Part shown: piece after piece, positions 21,969 to 31,384 of the stretch
Layout of the letters: every line of letters starts with the position of its first letter
Numbering within the stretch: the stretch's first letter is position 1
Assembly: GCA_009103225.1 (NCBI GenBank)
Contig: RHPI01000277.1
Location: forward strand, 343,313-391,547
Reading direction: 5' to 3'
Length of the DNA stretch: 48,235 bases
From: Chlorokybus atmophyticus
Taxonomy: Eukaryota > Streptophyta > Chlorokybophyceae > Chlorokybales > Chlorokybaceae
The notes under the pieces: generated by a model
What the model was told of the DNA's origin: nothing
What the model saw: the letters and a program-made list of their open reading frames with translations, nothing else
Database searches by the model: none
Position numbers and translations under genes: made by a program

Positions 21969-23707
21969 ATGGGCCCGCAGGGGGAGTTCTCCATGTTTGA
22001 CGCTCAGCGAGGGGCTCCTAGCGGGGGGAGGGGCGGCATGGGTGGTGGAGGAGGAGGGTTAGGGTTTGCGGGCGGGCCGCCTCAGCAGCAGCAGCAGCAT
22101 CAGCCCATGTCCTTCGTGAACTACGACTACAACTCGGGCGCCTCCGCCGGCATGAACAACCTGTTCGGTCCGCCGCCACCGGTCGCACGCAGCTACGGCG
22201 GATTTGAGGATGAAGCGCCCTTGCTGGAAGGTAGGCGCACGACCACCATGCTGGGCTGTGCCTCTGCACGTAGACAGTTCAAGCACATGCGATTGGCGTG
22301 CCCATGCTCTATGCAATGTACATAGTCATAGTGTCCAGCAGCTGGATGGAGTTGACTCACCGTTTCAAACCACCTTGCAACTGTCTGCCTGTGTTTTGCT
22401 AGAGCTCTAGAGCGTGCTGAGTGTACTGACAGACAAGCTCTAAGCTGCATGCTGTATTTGTTGCAACATTTTTCTGAACGTCACACGGGTCATTAACAAT
22501 CCTTCCAAGATAATTTGTGTGCAAGCACGGTTGGTTTTGCCATTACAGGTGAATATGTAGTTTATGTAGTCATTGTCAAATGCTGCAAGTTGGCTTTCAA
22601 GTCAGTTTATGCGTGTCAGAGCGCGTGTGCTATTGTCGCAGGACATCTAGAAGGCGACAGTTCGTGAAACAATGCGGGTGACATTGTGTATGTACTGCCT
22701 GCAGCATGTGCTGCGTGCAGCATTGCTATGCAAATTGCTTGTACTGGTGCTCTTACGCCAAAATCAATTGTGTGCAACTTGAGCAGCTTACAGGATGTCA
22801 GGACATATCAGCCAAACCACACGTGACTGCAAGTTGTCCAGCGCAATCACACGCCACATGCTTTTGTTGTGCTGGTGTCAGATTGATGACTTGCACCGAC
22901 TGTAATGTCCGAGGCATTGTTAGCATACAATACATCTGTCACTCACTCGCTTTTTCAACTTGCAGAGCTTGGCATCAACTTTAGCCAGATCTATAGGCGC
23001 ACGAAAGCCGTGCTGCACCCGCTCAAAATGGAACCACATCTCATGGAAGATGGGGATCTGTCTGGTCCGCTGATGTTCTGCCTACTGTTTGGCGCTTGCC
23101 AGCTGCTGGTATTGTTGTTGGCTGTCTTTTGTCAGATTTAGATTGCATGCTTTCTGAGTCTTGCATAGGCATGACAGTCCATGCACTGGACTGCATTCTG
23201 ATGCGCATTTTTGCTGCAGCTGGGCAAGTTGCACTTTGGGTACATATTGGGGTGGGGTGTATTGGGTTCATTGTTGATTTATGCGCTCTTCAACCTGCTG
23301 GCGGGGCAAGGCAGTGGAGTCGACTTGTACAGATGCACAAGCGTAGCAGGATACTGCTTGCTTCCCATGGCTCTCTTTTCAAGCATCACAGCGTTGGTGC
23401 CTTTTGTTCGGTAAGAGTGACTTGCATTGCATGCACACAAGGTGTGTAGAATTGCGTGTTGACAGCATTTCATTGAGCGGTTGCCAGATGATGTCGATTT
23501 GACTGACGTTGGTCGTGATGTTGTTTTCTGCGTGGCTTCAGGGGCTGGTTCTCAGTTGCGCTGGCGGCATTCATGGTGGGGTGGAGCTCCCGGTCTGCGT
23601 CGCTGCTATTGGTTTCTTTGGTGCCATCAAGTAGAGACCAACGGTGGCTGATAGCTTACCCATGTGCACTTGTGTATACTGCATTTGCTCTCCTAACTCT
23701 GTTCTGA
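21969..23707 (+). CDS. Yip1-domain Golgi membrane protein (YIPF5/Yip1 type)
   Basis: Four exons (21969-22230, 22966-23108, 23220-23410, 23542-23707) encode 253 residues with consistent GT-AG junctions. YIPF5/Yip1 proteins are five-pass membrane proteins of ER exit sites and Golgi that bind Rab GTPases and support vesicle transport. The N-terminal cytosolic part is Gly/Gln/Pro-rich with PPLLEGR-like acidic context. The Yip1 domain follows with the diagnostic segments LGINFSQIYRRTKAVLHPL, the D-LSGPL entry into the first membrane span, GKLHFGYILGWG and the C-terminal LIAYPCALVYTAFALLTLF. About five hydrophobic spans are visible. Length fits the family (about 250-260). TGTAA follows at 23758. 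Assignment to YIPF5 rather than YIPF7 or another paralogue is by overall pattern. Confidence 0.9.
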
Positions 23708-23757
23708 TAATGGTCGTAGTCCATTCAGGCAGTGTACAAAGTAAGCAGTGCAGTGTA

Positions 23758-23762
23758 TGTAA
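23758..23762 (+). terminator. TGTAA polyadenylation signal of the YIPF gene
   Basis: TGTAA lies 50 bp after the stop codon of the YIPF gene. Confidence 0.5.
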
Positions 23763-24997
23763 CCATGTGTGCGTGAGCCGACATCTTGACAGCTGTTGCA
23801 GTGCTTGAGCATAAGCGTGCGCAGAGGTCAGGTCTTCTTTGTTGACATTGCATTCGATGAGTATGTGCCTGAGAAGGTGGCGCTTTCGCTAGCTTTAGTG
23901 TCATGTTTGGCGCGAAGGATCAGAAGTTAGTCAGTCCTGGTCAACATACCATGTGTAGTAGGGGCGTTGGCAGCTTGTTGTTGTCATTGTGCAACATCAT
24001 CACTGACCAGACATCAACAGCCCTACACAGCTGCCATGGTGTGTACTGGGTAGGCAGCTACACGTGTGTCAATGTGCACAGCCGACAGTAGGCAGTAGGC
24101 AGCTGTGGCATAACCTTTAGAGCGCTTTTTCACAAAGTTATGTCAGCGCTATTGCATGCAATCACTACACGGTGCAAGCCAGCGCATATTGTGCGGTCGA
24201 TGTAAGTCTAACGATAACCTAGGGTCTGGGATAAAATAAGAAGATGGTAAGGTTAGGGCTGCGCTGCATCTTCAATACCTGGTACCTGTAGCTATATAAT
24301 TCTTATTAGACCAAATACAAAGTTGTCTATTCTATCGATGCAAAAGGCTAGAATATCCACCGTAAATGCACAGTGAGCCTACGACCGGATTTGAACCGGT
24401 TTGCAATGTATGACATCGGCTTCGCCTGGTGTGTGTGATACAGATGCGCTTCATGGCGCACTAATACCAAATGGCACGAGTGCACATGGTGCAGCAGATG
24501 ATGGCACTGAAAATGGCCGTTGCAATGCGTGCACGACTAATGCTGATGGGGTGTTGTAGCAGTGGTTGAAATGGTCGGGTATATAAGCAACATATGCACC
24601 GCAGCCAAAGGGTCGCTACCGCGTGTCTAGCACAAGCAACATTACACACACGCAGACACACACCTGTACGCAAACGAGCGTGGTGACCCTCCTCCTGCGA
24701 TCCTCGCCCCATCGCCACTGCCGCGTCCGCCTCCATAATCAGTGGGGGGCCAGCGGGCACTGGCGCCCGATCCGGCGTGGCTACCACCGCCGGGTAGTTG
24801 GTGGACACGAGTGTTGCCGAGCCTGGTGGTAGAGTTGTTGGTGCATGTTGATGTTGTTGTGTGATGCATGCAGTATGCTGTGTGCTATCCATGCATGTGT
24901 GCGCATTACCCTTCTCATTTGTGTACAGATTATCACGTGTCCATGTGATTTTTAGAACAGAGACAGCGTATGTTCTGTTGAGCATGCATGCCCGCAA
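23763..24997. other. intergenic region with a tRNA-like remnant
   Basis: No complete gene is supported. A Pro/Ala-rich open stretch on the minus strand (about 24660-24840) has coding-like composition but no recognisable domain or start. The tRNA-like sequence at 24377-24470 is listed separately. Confidence 0.45.
24377..24470 (-). other. tRNA-like sequence, probable tRNA-derived SINE remnant
   Basis: Read on the minus strand there is a perfect Pol III B-box (GGTTCAAATCC, + strand 24385-24395) inside a T-arm that pairs (ACCGG...CCGGT). Upstream lies a tRNA-like stretch GCGCATCTGTATCACACACA and a degenerate A-box near TGGTATTAGTG. The acceptor strands do not pair and the anticodon arm is disturbed, so this is not a functional tRNA gene. 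A tRNA-derived SINE head or tRNA pseudogene fits better. Confidence 0.4.
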
Positions 24998-25190
24998 CTA
25001 AAAGAATACTGGCAGGACAAGTTTTTGGCTCGCTTGCGGTGATAGGTTGATCTTGGCGTCAACATTGCACTGCACTTTGAATTGATCCTGGACACGAGCA
25101 ATCCCGCAAATGCTGTTAACATCTAGCCCGAGTATACAAGCATGCGCCACATCCCAGTTGCCCAGATCCATGTAGTCCTTTGCTAGTTTA
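24998..25190 (-). pseudogene. unexplained coding-like exon downstream of the amidase
   Basis: One minus-strand frame reads without interruption from about 25190 to a TAG at 24998, with normal composition: AKDYMDLGNWDVAHACILG, then GIARVQDQFKVQCNVDAKIN and SPQASQKLVLP. A TAG-type acceptor could open it near 25190. I do not recognise it. The segment around ACILGLD faintly resembles the end of a retropepsin, so it could be a retroelement fragment. It could also be the last exon of a gene whose other exons I cannot place. It does not join the amidase frame in an obvious way. Confidence 0.35.
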
Positions 25191-25350
25191 AAGCCCCCAT
25201 CATCCAGGTGTCAAACCAACTGCCAACATTATATGGCAGATGGCAGATGATGCTGGTTGCTAAGCACAAACCGCCCTAGAGATATGCCCAAAATGGTTGA
25301 CAAGCTTTCGACGCTCGCCATTTACCTTGCCTCATGGAGCTACAAAGCTA

Positions 25351-26857
25351 CTACTTGAGGACAACCAGTCCAGGTTGCAGGATGCGCATCACCTCAACCG
25401 CAAAACTAAGCAACTCTTCATCGGAGCCTTTGGGGCCAATGAAGCTGAGGCCGACGGGGCAGCCATCCACCCTTGCGATTGGAAGCGTGACCTCTGGCAG
25501 GCCAGCAAGGCTAGCAATGCCAGTGAGCTGCAACTGTCGCGCACGGTAGTCGTTCATCTCCTCAGCACTTGCAGTCAACTTGGGTGCAGGGCCAGGGCTT
25601 GTGGGGATCGCAAGTACCGCATCGTTTCGCAGCAATGACGCCATGTGTTCAGTCATCTCAATGCGCTTCTGCTTCGCTACTTTCGCAGCTTCGGCGGTGA
25701 CACGTGAAGCCGCCTCGAAGCGCTCCTTTACATCAGGGCCGAACTCCGGCTCATGTTCGGTGATCCAATCTTTATGACAAAGCCAGACTTCACGCAACTG
25801 CAGCGTTCTGAAATCGGCTGTCCATGCAGCCAGACTGTCAGGTGCGACACGTGTATCTATGGGTGGGCCAACCAACTCTATCAACTCTTGGAAGTGTGCA
25901 GAGAGGGCGTCGTAGATTGCTTTGGAAGTGGACTTGTCTGCCACCTCAAACGCATCAGCTGCAACAAGCCACCTGTGGAAGAACTTGCCAGGCTTTTGTG
26001 CAAAGGCGTCTCCTCCCAAAAGCACATTGCCGACAGCTTGGAGTATGGCTGGGTCTTTAGCAAACCAACCGACGGTGTCAAAGGACGGAGCCAACGGTCT
26101 GGTCCCATCCAACGTTATTCGATCGTGGGTAGGCCTGAAGCCCATGAGTCCACAAAAACTGGCAGGGCCCCTGACTGACCCTGCTGTGTCGGTTCCCAAC
26201 GCAAAGTCCACCTCACCTGTACAGGCATCGCAACATGTCAAAGTAAGCAAACAACACGAGAATATGCGACATGCAAACAGCCTGCGTAGCTGCACGTAGC
26301 CTGCCTACCGACCTACCTGCTGCCACGACACTAGCTGAGCCGCTGGACGAGCCTCCCGGAATTCGATCTGGGGCAGCAGGGTTGAGAGGTGTGCCGTAAT
26401 GAAGATTTTGGCCGGTTAAGGCGAACGCCAACTCATCCATGACCTGAGAAAAGGCAGCATCAGTCATCCGCTGGACATCAAGAGAGCTTGTAAACACCAC
26501 CAACAACATGCCACGTACACAGACGCACATCACGCGCAAACACACACGACGCGCGTGCAGTAAGGCTTTGTGCCAAGTGACACTTGACGCTGCATGCAGT
26601 AGCCACTCCCAAGCTCATACCGTTTTGCCATTGAGGTTTGCCCCTGCATCTAGCAAAGCCTGCACGGTGGGTGCGGTAGTATGCGCTCGCGCGTGCGTCC
26701 TTTGCCAGGTGGGGTGACCAAACCCCGTGTCAAAGCCACTCACATCAAAGATATCTTTGACCGCGAATGTCAGCCCATGCAAAGGTCCCTGACTTTGCCC
26801 GTACACGACCACTGCAGAATTGATGATGGCTCCCAACTGCTGTCCATCTGTGGCCAT
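25351..26857 (-). CDS. amidase-signature hydrolase, AMI1-like
   Basis: Three exons on the minus strand (26857-26621, 26443-26317, 26216-25351) encode 409 residues with consistent GT-AG phases. Amidase-signature enzymes hydrolyse amides with a Ser-cisSer-Lys triad; plant AMI1 converts indole-3-acetamide to auxin. All three triad motifs are visible: Lys34 in FAVKDIFD, the Ser-rich GGSSSGSA motif in exon 2, and the nucleophile segment GTDTAGSVRGPAS at the start of exon 3. SFDTVGWFAKD, typical of the AMI1/TOC64 group, follows. The length matches AMI1 (about 425); there is no TPR extension as in TOC64. I chose the ATG at 26857, but the frame is open further upstream to 26933, directly after a good splice acceptor, which would fuse it to the ABC transporter. 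Its true N-terminus is therefore uncertain. Substrate unknown. Confidence 0.9.
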
Positions 26858-26925
26858 GTCCGTGGCCAACACAACATGGAGAAGGGACACAACAGAGGCG
26901 CCACGACCGCGGGAATGGTACCGAT

Positions 26926-29900
26926 TCAACGACCTGCATGCCTGTGCGCAGTCAGTGCAATAACACGAGTTGTTAAGTTGTGAATGAGCAGCTTGAGATG
27001 CACGTTCATGACGTACCCTGGTTGGGTGTCTGCATGAGATAGCTCGCGACGGTACAGAGCGGCATACAGCCGGTCTTTGGCAAGCAACTCTGCATGCGAT
27101 CCTTGTTCCTGAATCTGTCCTCCGTCCATGTACACGATCTTGTCGGCGGATACCACTGTCTCCAAGCGATGCGCTATCACAATCACCTGGGCGCCCATAG
27201 CCAGCAAAACGTCAACCAAAGGAAGCACGCCTTGAGGCAACTAAGTTTGGACAAGGCAATGGCTCCGTATGCACTCAGATGATGGCACGCATCAGCTGGT
27301 GCTGCACTTACCGTTCTTCCTGCTGTTGCTCTGGCTAATGCTGCTTGCACATCTGCCTCAGTTCGGTTGTCTAGCGCAGAAGTCGCTTCATCCAGCACAA
27401 GTATGGAAGGCTGCCGATAGATGGCCCTTGCGATGGCAATCCTGCAGCTCGCGGTTGGGTTTGGTACTCATCATGAAAGGCAGAAAATTAACAATAGGGC
27501 GGCAATGACAGACCTTTGACGCTGGCCACCGCTGAGGGTTGTGCCTTCTGCACCAAGAGTAGTTTCATAGCCATTCGTCAGTTTGGTGATGAAATCGTGT
27601 GCATTTGCCAAGCGTGCTGCTTGCTCTACAGCGGACATGTCACACTCTGCCCCGTAAGCGATGTTCTCAGCGACCGTGCCTGAAAACAACACCTGTGCAA
27701 CAGAGTCACTGCGAGTTGTGATGGGCGGATGCATGCACGGCGATGCATGCTAACCTTAGCCCACGCACCGTGTCTTGAGGGATGTAGCTGATGTTGCTGC
27801 GTATGCTCTGGAGAGTCAAGCGTTGCAAGTCGTGGCCGTCTAACTGAACAACACCTGACATAAAAGGCTCACTCAGCATCACATGGACAGCAACGAACTG
27901 GCACCAAACCACATACACGCGCACACACACGCACGCGCACGCACGACCATGTGCACAAGCACAGACACTCTGTGCGTGTGCACGTGCGCGGGCGGGCGGG
28001 CGCCCCCGCGCACGTGCGTGTGCGTGGGGGCGTGGGGGGGGGNCCGCTGCAGTCACCGGCATGTCCATAGCTGCAGCCATCGGTTGGGCAGAGGAGGAGG
28101 AGCCTAATTTGGTGATCGTCAACCTGACCCTTCAGAGGTTGAAATTAAGACGGCCGCACGACGGGCCCGGATCATGGACCGTTCTGCTGGTATCCTTGAA
28201 GAACAAGGAGCTGCAGCCGTTCAGGTGGGCACACCTCTACCTCTGTCAACACCTGGCTCTCGTGCGGGAGGCAGTGCTTTCACCCTCACACTGTCACCCT
28301 CGCACTGTGCGCACCAGCCATCACTGTAGGTGCTGCCATCTCTAACTCTCCACTCAAGGACCTATACGCTGCACTTCGTCGCACCTTCCCACCTCAGACC
28401 ACCAGCAAAGTGCAGGAGCTGAAACGGTTCCGACGCAAGCCCAACGAGGACCCTCTACGCCTGTACTCCAGACTGAAAGGGCTGTTGAAGGACACTGACT
28501 ACAAGATCGTCAGTGACGAGGCTGCAGCAGTGGTGTACGTCAATGAGTTGGATGCCACCCTGAGCGAGTCGACGCGCCTGACCCTAAACTATAGCAGGCC
28601 CCTTGGGGGGGCAAACCTGTACTGGGATCGTAGAATCGCAAGAGAAGCTTTGCTACAGTGCTTTTGCCACCTCCTGATGGTCCCACCAGTGCCACCGTCA
28701 TGCCTGGCTCAACTGTCAGCGAGATGCCCTGTAGTGCGGGCATGGTTGAACCTGTTGACATGTGCAAGAAAGCTGCGTTCAGCATCAACCCTGCGACTGA
28801 CATGAAGTTCAACTTCATGTCAGTCGCTGAGTTGATGCTCAGCAACTGGCTGGGAAAAAGGCATGACGAGTGCAATTGTTACCAGGATACCGGAAGGAGA
28901 CGTTGTCAAACCGCACTTGCCCGTGTGCATGCGACAATGGCACGGCATCAGGGCTGTCTGTAACCTGGTCAACAGCACATTGGCGCATGCACTATGGCGG
29001 CTGTTAACATGCACGTTTTGATGATGCGAGACACATACCGCAGCTTGCTCCTGTAATAGGTCAGTAGTGCGGTCGACAGCGGCCTCACCCTGTCGCAAAA
29101 TATTGTACGAATCCGTAACTGCCTGCGACAAACTGCACATCGGTTCACGAAGGAAATAACAATCTGCTCAGCCGATGGAAGCCGTGACCACAGAGTACAT
29201 GTGTCCGTACTTGGATCGGCTCAATCAGGAGCACCAGTGATGTTATGAAGGCCACCATCTTGCCACCACTGAAGCTGCCACGCGCTATAGCCCACGCACC
29301 GATGGCGAATAGCGCCACCACCGTGATAGCGTAGATGGCAGTTATCGCACCAGGTATGATAGCGCGGCTGCGTTCGGCAGCGAGGCGCGCCTCTTGCGAC
29401 CTTTGTGTGAGCGATGCAAACTTCCGCAACTCGAATGCCTCTGCATTGTGTGCCTTGGTGGCGGCTATGCCTGGCAGCACCTCATTGAGGTAGGCTGAGA
29501 CATCTGCCACAGCAGCCTGGCCGTCCTTCGCCAGCAACTGCAATTGAGTGCCCATTTGCCGAATGACCACTGCCATGGAGGGTAGTATCTGCCAAAAAAA
29601 AACATCAGAAATTGTTTCGCTACAAACACACGCACCAGCATGTGCGCGCGTGCGCACGCATGCATGTGCTGTCCCATGACAACAATATGGCTATGAACAC
29701 ACACATACACACACACACACGCACACACACACACACAAAGTGGTTACCGCCAGTGTTGCAGCTGTCATCATGGGACTGAGAGTCACCATTCGTCCCAGCA
29801 TTACAACCAACTGAATGGCGCTTGGCACGAACCTCTGCAATGCAATAAGCCGCAGACTTGGTGAGTGGACAAGCAGTATACATTCAATTTCATTAGCTTG

Positions 29901-30438
29901 TCTGCTGCTCACTCGCAAGAATGTATTCGTCATCTCCCCGCAATGCTCCGCCTCTGTTGTCAGCCGATAAGCCAGGTCGCCAGCACGACCACCACTCGAC
30001 TCGAAGAAAGAAATGTCAAGAGACTGAACGTGTCCATACACGGCCTGGCGAACTCGGTTGGTGACCTCTAGTGCCACCTGTTGCGCACAAACAAGTCAAC
30101 ATGGTGGCAAAGATACAACACACACAAGCAGTAGTGTTGTTGTCTGCCAGGAAACACATACTTCCCACAACCAGATGTCCTGGAAGTACAAGGCTGTCAC
30201 TCGCGCGGCAACCAGAAGCAAAGTGATCCGTGACAGGTGGAGCAGTGATCCCAGGTTGCCAGCGGACAACAGTTCTGATAACTGACCAACGCGCGGTACT
30301 ACTAAAAGGAGTGATATGACTGCGACTGCTGTGCACGCCCACGCCCCCAGGATAGTTCCCACCTGCATTGAGTTCATCATTTGTTTTCTCAACCAACGCG
30401 CGCAAGCAGCTTCAACAATCCAAGAAAACACTGGCACC
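26926..30438 (-). CDS. ABCB half transporter (TAP-like), N-terminus unresolved
   Basis: Minus-strand exons I can place: one ending at 30438 (5' boundary unknown), then 30362-30162, 30077-29913, 29834-29748, 29588-29211, 29122-29039, 28964-28883, 28751-28617, 27854-27769, 27692-27514, 27441-27312, 27186-26926. From 30362 on they give 595 residues in unbroken phase. One transmembrane domain precedes one nucleotide-binding domain, the half-transporter layout of TAP-like ABCB proteins (plant plastid ABCB26 is a possible relative). Motifs: Walker [10 protein letters not shown] (28751-28617 exon), Q-loop SYIPQD, signature LSGGQRQR, Walker [14 protein letters not shown]-loop IAHRLE. The exon before 30438 contains [12 protein letters not shown]. 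Its start and any leader peptide are not resolved. The intron between 27855 and 28616 contains the N and an alien duplicated island. The stop at 26926 assumes no further splice; see the fusion finding. Confidence 0.88.
27917..28043. repeat. CA/CG-rich microsatellite ending in a G-run and N
   Basis: Degenerate (CA)n, (CGCA)n and (GTGC)n stretches lead into G9 and a single N at 28043. It lies in the ABC transporter intron and probably broke the assembly. Confidence 0.7.
28044..28607. repeat. exact copy of 34146-34709, bounded by G-runs (assembly island)
   Basis: About 564 bp are, as far as I can read, identical to part of the gag-like gene at 33850-35430. The left edge is a G-run plus N, and the right edge turns into a G-run exactly where identity ends. 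A normal intron of the ABC gene surrounds it. This pattern suggests a gap filled with non-local sequence rather than a transposition: there is no target duplication and no element terminus. Confidence 0.75.
28776..28845. repeat. foldback palindrome in an ABC transporter intron
   Basis: Arms 28793-28809 and 28811-28827 are exact 17-bp reverse complements around one base. The pairing continues imperfectly outward through AGCATCAAC/GTTGATGCT to about 70 bp. It lies in the intron 28752-28882. Confidence 0.8.
29698..29738. repeat. (CA)n microsatellite
   Basis: A nearly pure CA run of about 40 bp in the intron between the ABC transporter exons ending at 29748 and starting at 29588. Confidence 0.85.
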
Positions 30439-30970
30439 TGAGGTTGTACAAAAGGCAGCAGCTTCCAGTAGCTGGATGTGGGTGATGGCTTCCGTGCATT
30501 GGTGGTGTCCACAGGTGACTCGGCTGCGGCCACGCCAGCAGCAGAGCAGTGCACCGGATTACTGCGCTTCCAGCAACAGCAGGTGTCAACACAATGGTGA
30601 CAACTGGCTGAGAGACGGTTTGTGTATGCACGCTCTAAAAGCCTTTGGCATGCGTACCGTAGCTTGACGACACGTCTGATGTTGCCTGGAAACAGACAAC
30701 GCTGCGGCAAATGCCTTCTTAAACTGTGCCCATTACGCAAGCAGCAGTGCACACTGGAGGCGTGAGCAAGCTGGTTGTGTCGTCGACTGTGTGCATGGCA
30801 ACTGTATCCTACACACACGGAAGCTCAACTCAGTCAATGCATGTAATGACCAACAGCCCACTCACGGTTTCACTCCACACATGATCAAAGCAATCAACTG
30901 GCAAGAATCAACATCCAACCGCAGTGCAGAGAGGCTTAACTTTCAAGCAGCTGAAAGCACAGCATGAACC

Positions 30971-31384
30971 ATGGCGCAATTGGCCATGCCTGGGGACCTG
31001 ACCAGTTGGATTGGCCAGTTGTTTGCGCACCTCGTGCAATGTGCGCACTGGTGCAGAACGCTGCCGACGACGTCCCTAAGGACATCGACAGCAGCAACGC
31101 CGCCATCGCCGGCCCAGCAAGCTTCAGCTGCAGTAAGTAGCAGGCTGCATGATGCAGCTAATATCAGCCATGCGCAAGGTTTTGCGTACATTGCATTGCT
31201 TATGACTCGTAACTTGTTGCGTTGTGAGCTTCTGCACGCTGCTCGCAGCACAGGGAGTGCTTGCCTGCAGTTGGCAGCGGCGGCGATGGCGGCAGATGTG
31301 CAGTTGCAGTTCCTCAAGTTGTCGCCATGCTCGTAGATGCGGTTGTTTACCTACACATGACTTTGTGCTCAATAGTAACATTGT
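30971..31384 (+). CDS. possible small two-exon gene of unknown function
   Basis: An ATG in good context (AACCATGG) opens a 54-codon exon (30971-31132) that ends at a consensus GTAAGT donor. An acceptor CTCGCAG at about 31247 would continue in phase 0 to a TGA at about 31382-31384, giving roughly 99 residues. No domain is recognised, and the minus strand of the same segment also looks coding-like and could hold a leader exon of the ABC transporter. Both readings are tentative. Confidence 0.3.

Noticed and set aside
28044-28607. Recent transposition of a gag fragment into the ABC transporter intron
   Set aside because: There are no element termini or target duplication, and the borders are G-runs with an N. 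An assembly artefact is simpler.
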